A stretch of DNA of 64,000 bases, from NCBI GenBank assembly GCA_934045905.1, contig OW203765.1, positions 30,041,997 to 30,105,996 on the forward strand, in the 5' to 3' direction. The notes below the pieces were generated by a model. That model did no database searches. It was not told where the DNA came from and was given only the letters and a program-made list of their open reading frames with translations. Positions 58,001 to 64,000 of the stretch are shown here, one piece after another (within the stretch, counting starts at the first letter, position 1; each line of letters starts with the position of its first letter). This stretch comes from Leuctra nigra (lineage: Eukaryota > Arthropoda > Insecta > Plecoptera > Leuctridae). The position numbers and the translations under genes were made by a program.

Positions 58001-61000
58001 TAGCTTGTTTAAAAAGAGGAAAAGTCATCAGATCACGAGGTACGGTTACGGAGAAGATCGAACCGAATCAGTAATTGATTATATTTGTATTGGGAGAGAC
58101 ATTGGTATGTTTCTAATGGATGTGCGAGTTTTCCCATCAGTAGCTATTGACAGCGATCATAGATTATTGGTGGGGAAGTTTAGAATTGAAATGCCTAGAC
58201 GCTTGATCAGGTATAAAAATAAAAGACTTAAGATTTGGAAACTTCAAGAAAAAGAAGTTCGAATAGAGTTCATACAGGAACTTTGTATGAGGCAACCAAT
58301 GGGAGATGTCAAGGAAGTGGAAGAGGAATGGAATGATTTTAAATCAGCGTTTGTTGATTGTACAGAGAAAGTGTGTGGAAGGGCGAGAGGAAGAAAGAAG
58401 GAAAAGGAGACCAGATGGTGGAATGAAAGAGTACGAGAAGCGGTTGCTGAAAAACGTCGAGCCTGGCAAAAGAAGGAATTGCAAAATTCATTAGAAAATG
58501 CTATATTTTACAGAAGATGTAAGGGTAGAGTACAGAGGATTGTTGGTGAAGAAAAGAAGAAATCTATGGAAGAGTTAGCAGTGAAACTGGAACTTGATTT
58601 TGAAGGAAACAAGAAAATGTTATACAGTATAATCAAATCAAGAAGACAGCAACGGGACAACCAGTCCTATATGAAAAACGATAGAGGTGAAATGATTACA
58701 AATACAAGGGAAATATTATGTTTATGGCAGAAATATTTTTCAGATTTGTTGAATGTAAAAGATGATGATATGACAACGAGCAAGATAACATGTGCTGTAG
58801 AAGAAGAGGATCATTATGTGAATGAGGACGATGAAAATAGGGTACAGGAAGAACAGGATTTGAGTGAGGCGGAAGTATATCGGGCTTTATACGATATGAA
58901 GAATGGAAGATCACCGAGGTGGGATGATGTAACAATGGATATGGTGAAAGCAGCTGGGGAAGTTGGAATGAAATGGCTATATCGTGTAATAAAAGCTGTT
59001 TGGATGCAGAAAAAGGTTCCAGATGATTGGGGCAAAGGAATTATTGTGCCTTTGTTCAAGAAAGGGGACAAGAAGAAATGTTCTAATTACAGAGGAGTTA
59101 CTCTAATGTCTCAGACAGCCAAGGTATTTGAGAAAGTATTAGAATTCAGGGTATCGGAAATGATTGAAGATGGGTTAAGAGAAGAACATTGTGGATTTAG
59201 GAAGAGGAGATCAACGATAGATGCATTGTTTGCAGTGAGAAGAATAATGGAGAGAAGATGGGACGGAAATGAAGTAATGAAAATGGTTTTCCTTGATTTG
59301 GAAAAGGCGTATGATCGTTTACCAAGAATGAGGGTGTGGGAATGTTTAAAAACGAATGGTGTTGGTTTAGGAATGATTGGCAGGATTCAAAGTTTGTACA
59401 GGGATAGTTCAAGTTGTGTGCAAACTGAGATTGGGACGTCAGAATGGTTTCAGGTTGGTGAGGTATTAAGACAGGGTAGTGTGTTGTCACCAACATTATT
59501 TCTGGTGGTAATGGATGAAATGTTGAGAAGAGTGGAACCGACAGGAGAAGATACAAGAACTATAATCTACGCGGATGACATCATGGTATGGGGGGAGAGT
59601 AGCGAGGAGGTTCAGAAGAAGGTTGACGAATGGAGCAGAGTGACAGAAGAGTTTGGTCTGAAGATAAGCCTGGAGAAGAGCGAGGTGTTAGTCATGGAGA
59701 GAAAGGCAAATGTTATGGATCGGAGCAGGATTAGAGTGAGGGGACAAGAACTGCAAGAGAAGAAAGAATTTAAATACCTGGGCAGTATGTTAACCAATAA
59801 TGCAACTATTGGGAGAGAAATCCAAGCAAGAATAGTTAAGGCTGAAGGTTTCTATCAGTCAGTAAGAAAATTGCTTTGGAGCGCAGAATTCCCATTAAGA
59901 TGTAAACTGTTGATATTTAAACAGTACTTCTTACCAATATTAACATATGGAGCTGTTTCCTGGAATGTTGGGGAGAAAGAGGTTGGCCAGCTACAAGCTT
60001 CAGAGATGAAATTTCTTAGAAGTGCAAAAGGAGTGACTAAGTTGGACAGAATTAGAAGTTCAAAGATTAGGAAGGAATTGGGTGTGGAGAGATTGGGATT
60101 TAAGTTGGGGAGGGAGAGATTGAGGTGGTTTGGTAACATGAAGAGAATGGATATTGGAAGGATGGCCAGAACAGAGTTGGAAGCAATAAATGTGATAAGA
60201 AAGAGAAGTGTTGGAAGGCCTAGAGCGCAGTGGAAGAGCTTGATTGAAGAAGATGTGAGTGCAAGAGGAGAAGACTGGAAGATGGTTGAGGGGAAAGTTG
60301 GTGGGAAAATAGCGACATATGGAATGGTTTAATTATGAAGATGGAGGAGGAAGAAAGTGAGGAGGAAGAAGATGAAGAAATATCAACCGGTCCGGCTAGC
60401 CGATTGAGAAATGTATAGCCTTAGTATGTCTGGTTAGGCAGTGAATGTAATTATGTAATGTAATTTATGAATTGTCTTACCCAAATAATATTTGGAACCA
60501 GGGTTTGGAAATAAAAAAAAAAATTTGATGTTTCAAGGAATTAATTAACAAAATTTGATACATTTCTTCATATTTTAAAAAAGGAAAATTGAAATCAACA
60601 ACACAATTTGCTATATTGTCCTGTCAACAAAGTAAGGACTATGGCAACACATTGTTGGGAACTTCTAAATTACATCACAGTTCTGATTCTAGTTACGTGC
60701 CGTTTAAGAGGCAAACGGACGCGAACGGGAATCGCACGGTTCGTCAGAGCGTTTTTTAGAAATTTGGTCTTCCCACTAAATAATTTAAAAAAATCAGATT
60801 GTAACGACCCATTACAGCCTAAAAGACTAAATAATGCCACATACTGGAGAACTTTATGATCTCTGGTGCGACCTCAAAGTTTTAAATACAATTATTTTAC
60901 TAAAAAAATATCGTATTTAACACTTTGAGATCGTACCAGAGGTCATAATGAACTCCAGTGTGCGGCATTATTTAGTCTATTAGGCTGTAATAGGTCGTTA

Positions 61001-61742
61001 CTATATCTGATTTTTAATTATTTAGTGGGTAAGACACATTTTCAAAAAAAACGCTCAGACGAACCGTGCGATTCCCGTTCGCTTCCGTTTGCCTCTTAAA
61101 GTTTGGATTGAATACATACCATGAAACCAAACATATCGATTAGCGATTGTAATGAAAGTAGTTTTAGATATTTAAAATATTATAAAATATAATAAATTTT
61201 ATGTGTAAATCGATTATAAATTGTACTAAAATCTTGTTTAATTTAACTAAATTCAGGCCATAAACTGGCCAACTATTATAATATTTTACCTTCTGCTTAA
61301 AACTACCGAAACAACAAAAATATTCAGCACGTAACTGGATTTAGAAATATTTGAAAATGTGTAATAAAATATTTCAAAATTAACACAAAAATAAGCATAT
61401 TTTTTAAGATTTGGACGGTAGGCAACTAAAAAGGAGTGGACCCTGTAAAATATCCTACGGGGGAGGGGGGGGGGGGTATGGTAGGGCGAAACTGAAGTTA
61501 CACCACTGAGATTCCGCCCCATGGTTTCTTCTAAAAATTTCCATAAATCGGCGTCGATGTCCCAACAAAATACTTTTTAAATAAACAAAATATCCAAGAT
61601 ATTTGTCATTCCAAAGACCTTACAGACAAGTGGTGTTCTATAAACTCTTACCTAGACTGCGCACAATCTTCATCATCTTATCAAACACTTTGAGATCATC
61701 TTCCAGTTGCTCCTCGCTACTTTCAACATCAGCTCGCGACAT
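52077..61742 (-). CDS. Insect odorant receptor, multi-exon, last exon not found
   Basis: Exons in transcription order: 61742-61652 (31 codons, ends phase 1), then 53777-52728 (TM1-TM4 and a long loop), 52631-52532, 52415-52311 and 52232-52077, with matching phases and GT-AG sites. Diagnostic parts are the ECL2-like PFDSSVTPIREVM, the exon with LLVGQPNLIGTVICF, the TM6 exon, and the TM7-side exon with YGCDWFEATESFKRSMRIMM and SMENFLA, as in 7TM_6 receptors. Such receptors pair with Orco as odour-gated cation channels in sensory neurons. The final exon (a few dozen residues) is not found. The large exon has a one-base shortfall in an A10 run (53595-53604): eleven As would keep the frame. An in-frame loop expansion makes the protein longer than the usual about 400 residues. 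Alternative exon 54813-55245 also fits exon 1. Intron 1 contains a LINE and a Helitron-like copy. Confidence 0.75.
53045..53242 (-). repeat. 99-bp in-frame tandem duplication in the receptor loop
   Basis: Two 33-residue units, each starting ADSLEHIMAKRRQKTE and ending MELSQG. They differ at a few residues (for example EISRTPAERV versus ENSRTPSDRG). The period is exactly 99 bases, so the frame is preserved. Confidence 0.9.
53908..54497 (-). mobile_element. Helitron-like family 2, inverted copy in receptor intron
   Basis: Plus-strand CTAGGAAAACGCTCGGGG...TAAGCGAGCACGGATA is the inverted 3' end. At 54424-54460, GACCTGGGCAGTGCAGGC and AAAAAAACACACACA match the inverted 5' part of copy 3. The 5' terminus is decayed (GTGCTCA). 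Confidence 0.5.
54813..55245 (-). CDS. Odorant-receptor-like exon, TM1-TM3 (alternative or second gene)
   Basis: A strong acceptor (TTTCTTTCCTTAG|GGATG) opens in phase 1, so exon 1 (61652-61742) could join it to give ...RSLG-MSDYNYESK. The 144-codon open frame has three hydrophobic segments and the receptor-like stretch RPEELWSGYSKLQEVINKY after TM2, then TM3. It ends at GTGGG|GTAAGA in phase 2. No following exon encoding ECL2/TM4 is present before the Helitron-like copy at 53908-54497, and its phase does not fit the GAG ATG site at 53566. It is either the front of a separate, broken receptor, or an alternative exon. Its TM1-TM2 part aligns in layout with that of the exon at 52728-53777, suggesting an old tandem duplication. 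Confidence 0.55.
54830..55464. repeat. 24-bp direct repeat around receptor exon
   Basis: The 24 bases beginning ATGACCTGCGAAACAATGGC occur at 54830-54853 (inside the 3' part of the exon at 54813-55245) and again at 55441-55464, just left of the LINE. Confidence 0.9.
55835..57328 (+). CDS. LINE ORF1: coiled coil plus degenerate SGNH-esterase-like domain
   Basis: 497 residues. The N-terminus is basic (about 1-55). A heptad-rich coiled coil spans about 65-190, as expected for a trimerising LINE ORF1. An acidic linker (about 195-285) contains two similar segments, one ending GVTENERGEQ and the other GVTENERFGQ. The C-terminal third has the order of an SGNH/GDSL esterase: LLMGDVSKSE (295-297 is GDV where GDS is expected), DPGIRIQEM, then TVLLKIGNADVRAGRN (GNAD at 348-351 in place of GxND), then EIILFGLQ. 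Esterase domains are known in ORF1 of some LINEs; here the nucleophilic Ser is replaced by Val, so catalysis is unlikely. ORF2 starts before this ORF ends, suggesting reinitiation or shifting. Confidence 0.75.
   Translation: MERNLRSKKKGDLSAGAKKDKNSRRSRTRETSPGKEVETQQVQTKLVSKSNSLLGPQCDHDFLVTEVKEMREEMKELRNEVKELSKKSEREENEACDMFGDVILWEMEMEEKVKHLNEILCMNERENRLACVQIAVWKEELESKSNKILMEIYRLEQEYIGEQVKEIKRREAECSDSVDIRMKSLEEMNEMVDRSGILVIEREETQEGSICGIYLIEKAITIQEEDNSEEGGIEGLQSCLGVTENERGEQLVENTTTIIQEEEVNSEEEGHGGLQPLTGVTENERFGQSVTLLMGDVSKSEAEEFCKEVGNEARIDPGIRIQEMAIRMKSQFYSSSRNNAKTVLLKIGNADVRAGRNRIEIMKDFEELLHAAWVFFGPNVEIILFGLQSESGKFLNKEIKFISEGMGCEFIEIEYTPGYKTNRWEWQKEVGRKMRMDMEGNVGVKSMSFINTSWKKGWYNRNAVETEVNGMSTGTITIQRDEENEHRSGNQVFGVEL
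57276..60332 (+). CDS. LINE ORF2: AP endonuclease and reverse transcriptase
   Basis: 1018 residues, no breaks. The apurinic-type endonuclease domain (about 60-305) has the start-motif region FSIGTLNIVTLN, the substrate motif GLSESKW, GDFNAKIG (GDFN at 197-200) and the catalytic SDH (293-295). The reverse transcriptase (about 555-800) has the IIVPLFKKGD fingers motif, NYRGVTLMS, FLDLEKAYDR with the first catalytic Asp, LRQGSVLSPTLF, and YADD at 765-768. The C-terminal part has FKYLGS, LTYGAVSW and RLRWFGNMKRM, then GRPRAQW. This organisation and the absence of an RNase H domain fit RTE-like elements; the clade needs a tree. The protein nicks target DNA and copies the LINE RNA in place. All catalytic residues I can check are present. 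Confidence 0.9.
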   Translation: MKRMSTDQGIRFLESSCEEKNQVTLVEETGGRKTKERNKGKRKGGMKVRMNEGKKIGKITEFSIGTLNIVTLNGKIHEIVDVMKEKKLNIMGLSESKWKGQGEKQLREGYKLWWSGGEEGKNGVAVVVDPSLKDCVIDVQYTNDRIMAMKIKVNKSSVVEILQVYAPQTGRPVEEKESFIEDLERVLITKKNVILIGDFNAKIGIDKTGYEGIMGDFGLGSRNRDGEKLLELCGRNSLQIGNSLFKKRKSHQITRYGYGEDRTESVIDYICIGRDIGMFLMDVRVFPSVAIDSDHRLLVGKFRIEMPRRLIRYKNKRLKIWKLQEKEVRIEFIQELCMRQPMGDVKEVEEEWNDFKSAFVDCTEKVCGRARGRKKEKETRWWNERVREAVAEKRRAWQKKELQNSLENAIFYRRCKGRVQRIVGEEKKKSMEELAVKLELDFEGNKKMLYSIIKSRRQQRDNQSYMKNDRGEMITNTREILCLWQKYFSDLLNVKDDDMTTSKITCAVEEEDHYVNEDDENRVQEEQDLSEAEVYRALYDMKNGRSPRWDDVTMDMVKAAGEVGMKWLYRVIKAVWMQKKVPDDWGKGIIVPLFKKGDKKKCSNYRGVTLMSQTAKVFEKVLEFRVSEMIEDGLREEHCGFRKRRSTIDALFAVRRIMERRWDGNEVMKMVFLDLEKAYDRLPRMRVWECLKTNGVGLGMIGRIQSLYRDSSSCVQTEIGTSEWFQVGEVLRQGSVLSPTLFLVVMDEMLRRVEPTGEDTRTIIYADDIMVWGESSEEVQKKVDEWSRVTEEFGLKISLEKSEVLVMERKANVMDRSRIRVRGQELQEKKEFKYLGSMLTNNATIGREIQARIVKAEGFYQSVRKLLWSAEFPLRCKLLIFKQYFLPILTYGAVSWNVGEKEVGQLQASEMKFLRSAKGVTKLDRIRSSKIRKELGVERLGFKLGRERLRWFGNMKRMDIGRMARTELEAINVIRKRSVGRPRAQWKSLIEEDVSARGEDWKMVEGKVGGKIATYGMV
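60707..61096. mobile_element. 390-bp palindromic element, TA target site
   Basis: The ends AGAGGCAAACGGACGCGAA and its near-exact inverse are flanked by TA (60705-60706, 61097-61098). The arms, about 175 bases each, share GGGAATCGCACGGTTCGTC and TAAATAATGCC, and meet at a small loop near 60890-60905. No ORF of note. Confidence 0.8.
61100..61650. other. Non-coding stretch
   Basis: Receptor intron 1 sequence, AT-rich, with a G-run at about 61460-61476. Confidence 0.4.
61652..61742 (-). CDS. First coding exon of the odorant receptor
   Basis: ATG at 61742, then MSRADVESSEEQLEDDLKVF and on to KIVRSLG, ending AGTCTAG|GTAAGAG in phase 1. The ending R-S-L-G fits the end of the receptor N-terminus just before TM1, and both candidate second exons start in phase 1. 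The first 13 codons lie inside the proximal unit of the 154-bp tandem array; the remaining 17 codons are unique. In the distal array units the shared part is followed instead by SCVR and a stop. Confidence 0.65.
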
Positions 61743-63679
61743 TCTGAGTCGTGTCATCAGCAGAGATGTAGTCGAGGTTCTTGCAACTCACAACACTCAC
61801 ACAGAACGCGTACACTTGGCGAGAACAGACTGTAAGAAGTCACTATCTGACACAAGACAGTTGTTCCTCGCTACTTTCAACATCAGCTGACATTCTGAGT
61901 CGTGTCATCAGCAGAGATGTAGTCGAGGTTCTTGCAACTCACAACACTCACACAGAACGCGTACACTTGGCGAGAACAGACTGTAAGAAGTCACTATCTG
62001 ACACAAGACAGTTGTTCCTCGCTACTTTCAACATCAGCTCGCGACATTCTGAGTCGTGTCATCAGCAGAGATGTAGTCGAGGTTCTTGCAACTCACAACA
62101 CTCACACAGAACGCGTACACTTGGCGAGAACAGACTGTAAGAAGTCACTACCTGACACAAGACAGTTGTTCCTCGCTACTTTCAACATCAGCTCGCGACA
62201 TTCTGAGTCGTGTCATCAGCAGAGATGTAGTCGAGGTTCTTGCAACTCACAACACTCACACAGAACGCGTACACTTGGCGAGAACAGACTGTAAGAAGTC
62301 ACTATCTGACACAAGACAGTTGTTCCTCGCTACTTTCAACATCAGCTCGCGACATTCTGAGTCGTGTCATCAGCAGAGATGTAGTCGAGGTTCTTGCAAC
62401 TCACAACACTCACACAGAACGCGTACACTTGGCGAGAACAGACTGTAAGAAGTCACTATCTGACACAAGACAGTTGTTCCTCGCTACTTTCAACATCAGC
62501 TCGCGACATTCTGAGTCGTGTCATCAGCAGAGATGTAGTCGAGGTTCTTGCAACTCACAACACTCACACAGAACGCGTACACTTGGCGAGAACAGACTGT
62601 AAGAAGTCACTATCTGACACAAGACAGTTGTTCCTCGCTACTTTCAACATCAGCTCGCGACATTCTGAGTCGTGTCATCAGCAGAGATGTAATCGAGGTT
62701 CTTGCAACTCACAACACTCACACAGAACGCGTACACTTGGCGAGAACAGACTGTAAGAAGTCACTATCTGACACAAGACAGTTGTTCCTCGCTACTTTCA
62801 ACATCAGCTCGCGACATTCTGAGTCGTGTCATCAGCAGAGATGTAGTCGAGGTTCTTGCAACTCACAACACTCACACAGAACGCGTACACTTGGCGAGAA
62901 CAGACTGTAAGAAGTCACTATCTGACACAAGACAGTTGTTCCTCGCTACTTTCAACATCAGCTCGCGACATTCTGAGTCGTGTCATCAGCAGAGATGTAG
63001 TCGAGGTTCTTGCAACTCACAACACTCACACAGAACGCGTACACTTGGCGAGAACAGACTGTAAGAAGTCACTATCTGACACAAGACAGTTGTTCCTCGC
63101 TACTTTCAACATCAGCTCGCGACATTCTGAGTCGTGTCATCAGCAGAGATGTAGTCGAGGTTCTTGCAACTCACAACACTCACACAGAACGCGTACACTT
63201 GGCGAGAACAGACTGTAAGAAGTCACTATCTGACACAAGACAGTTGCTCCTCGCTACTTTAAACATCAGCTAGCGACATTCTGAGTCGTGTCATCAGCAG
63301 AGATGTAGTCGAGGTTCTTGCAACTCACAACACTCGCACAGAACGCGTACACTTGGCGAGAACAGACTGTAAGAAGTCACTATCTGACACAAGACAGTTG
63401 TTCCTCGCTACTTTCAACATCAGCTCGCGACATTCTGAGTCGTGTCATCAGCAGAGATGTAGTCGAGGTTCTTGCAACTCACAACACTCACACAGAACGC
63501 GTACACTTGGCGAGAACAGACTGTAAGAAGTCACTATCTGACACAAGACAGTTGTTCCTCGCTACTTTCAACATCAGCTCGCGACATTCTGAGTCGTGTC
63601 ATCAGCAGAGATGTAATCGAGGTTCTTGCAACTCACAACACTCACACAGAACGCGTACACTTGGCGAGAACAGACTGTA
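61705..63679 (-). repeat. 154-bp tandem array of the receptor's 5' leader and start codon
   Basis: About 12.8 near-identical units; equivalent points are at 61705, 61859, 62010, then every 154 bases to 63550. One unit (from 61859) lacks three bases (in-frame, within the ATG-linked codons). Others differ by single changes. On the minus strand each unit has a TTCTTACAG acceptor-like site, TGTGTGAGTG donor-like site, a leader, and ATGTCGCGAGCTGATG followed by codons to CAACTG. In all but the proximal unit the frame ends TCTTGTGTCAGATAG (17 codons). Plus-strand frames of 120 codons in the array are by-products of 154 not being a multiple of three. Confidence 0.9.
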
Positions 63680-63880
63680 TGAATTTAATATCTTATCTAT
63701 ATTGCATTGCCCAAGTACTGTTTCTTTACACAGTTTTACAATTGCAAATGACACGCGCCGACAATTTGAGTTTGTTTACAGCTGGTTGCTAGGATACATA
63801 GCATGTAAGCATATGATATGAGTGATAGAATAACTATCGTTGCATAAAATATTAAAACAATATGCGACAACAGAGTAACT
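63680..63880. other. Unique flank beyond the tandem array
   Basis: Unique sequence just upstream (in receptor sense) of the outermost unit, where the original promoter would be expected. I see no clear TATA plus initiator pair. Confidence 0.4.
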
Positions 63881-63881
63881 A

Positions 63882-64000
63882 GGAAACCACTAAGTGTAAC
63901 GCGTTGATGAGCGAGCACCGATACGTACAACGTCACAAACCGAACATGGTCCACTTTACCAAATATACCATCATTATAACTGATTTTCTTTGCAACTTTC
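63882..64000 (-). mobile_element. Helitron-like family 2, inverted copy, cut by window end
   Basis: CTAGGAAACCACTAAGTG...ACGCGTTGATGAGCGAGCA is the inverted 3' terminus of the family. The rest lies outside the window. Confidence 0.55.

Larger units (their letters stand above)
55545..60520 (+). mobile_element. Full-length RTE-like LINE with two intact ORFs
   Basis: ORF1 (55835-57328) and ORF2 (57276-60332) are both uninterrupted and overlap by 53 bases in different frames. A short 3' UTR ends in an A-rich tail near 60510-60520. The 5' boundary is uncertain; I found no clear target-site duplication. Intact ORFs suggest a recent insertion. It lies in the first intron of the odorant receptor, in the opposite orientation. 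Confidence 0.75.

Noticed and set aside
61705..63679. CRISPR-like regular array
   Set aside because: The units are contiguous with no unique spacers, and the genome is eukaryotic.
61781..63821. Series of overlapping 120-codon plus-strand ORFs
   Set aside because: Produced by a 154-bp tandem unit in three frames; the biological frame is on the minus strand.

Overview
The window is a piece of an insect nuclear genome, AT-rich and dominated by transposable elements. The evidence is eukaryotic introns with GT-AG boundaries, arthropod TATA + TCAGT-type start sites, two resilin/RR-2 cuticle genes, an insect odorant receptor, tRNA- and 5S-derived SINEs and many MITEs. A hemipteran is my guess only. 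A 200-base run of N (11342-11541) marks an assembly gap.

Layout. 1-13,700: mostly non-coding, with one small Cys-rich ORF, the signal-peptide exon of a secreted protein (7627-7693, minus), the last exon of a tail-anchored protein (8342-8683, minus), and a Helitron-like insertion (8881-10398). 13,700-19,100: a complete three-exon pro-resilin-like gene (minus) with promoter and poly(A) signal. 19,200-24,600: hairpin elements, several tRNA-derived SINEs and a Harbinger-type MITE. 24,646-30,414: two related large elements (A and B), with long 5' inverted repeats, repeated TGACGTCA/TTCCGG/ATGGCGGC blocks and an identical 3' hairpin ending CTAG. A 5S-rRNA-derived SINE sits inside B. 30,400-37,722: MITEs, an 827-bp palindrome, a second Helitron-like family, and element C (third copy of A/B, inverted). 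38,473-39,258: an intact SIAH-type E3 ubiquitin ligase gene (plus), with a 437-bp retroposon just upstream. 40,350-43,640: a second, shorter pro-resilin-like gene (minus). 44,000-51,800: MITEs, Helitron-like copies, LINE remnants, a broken THAP domain and a Penelope-type hammerhead-like motif. 52,077-63,679: an odorant-receptor locus on the minus strand.

The odorant-receptor locus is the most unusual part. Its first coding exon (61652-61742) is followed upstream by about 13 near-identical 154-bp tandem units. Each unit repeats the gene's own start codon, first 13 codons and 5' leader. The first intron holds a full-length two-ORF LINE (about 55,545-60,520) whose ORF1 carries an SGNH-esterase-like domain lacking the catalytic Ser. 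Two different exons (54813-55245 and 52728-53777) begin in the phase needed to join exon 1 and each encodes TM1-TM2, so this is either two tandem receptors or alternative exons. The longer exon has a one-base frame break in an A10 run, and its intracellular loop is enlarged by a 99-bp in-frame tandem duplication.

Host genes that look functional are the two resilin genes, the SIAH gene and, if the frame break is a sequencing error, the receptor. Most other bases belong to transposons or carry no signal I can read.
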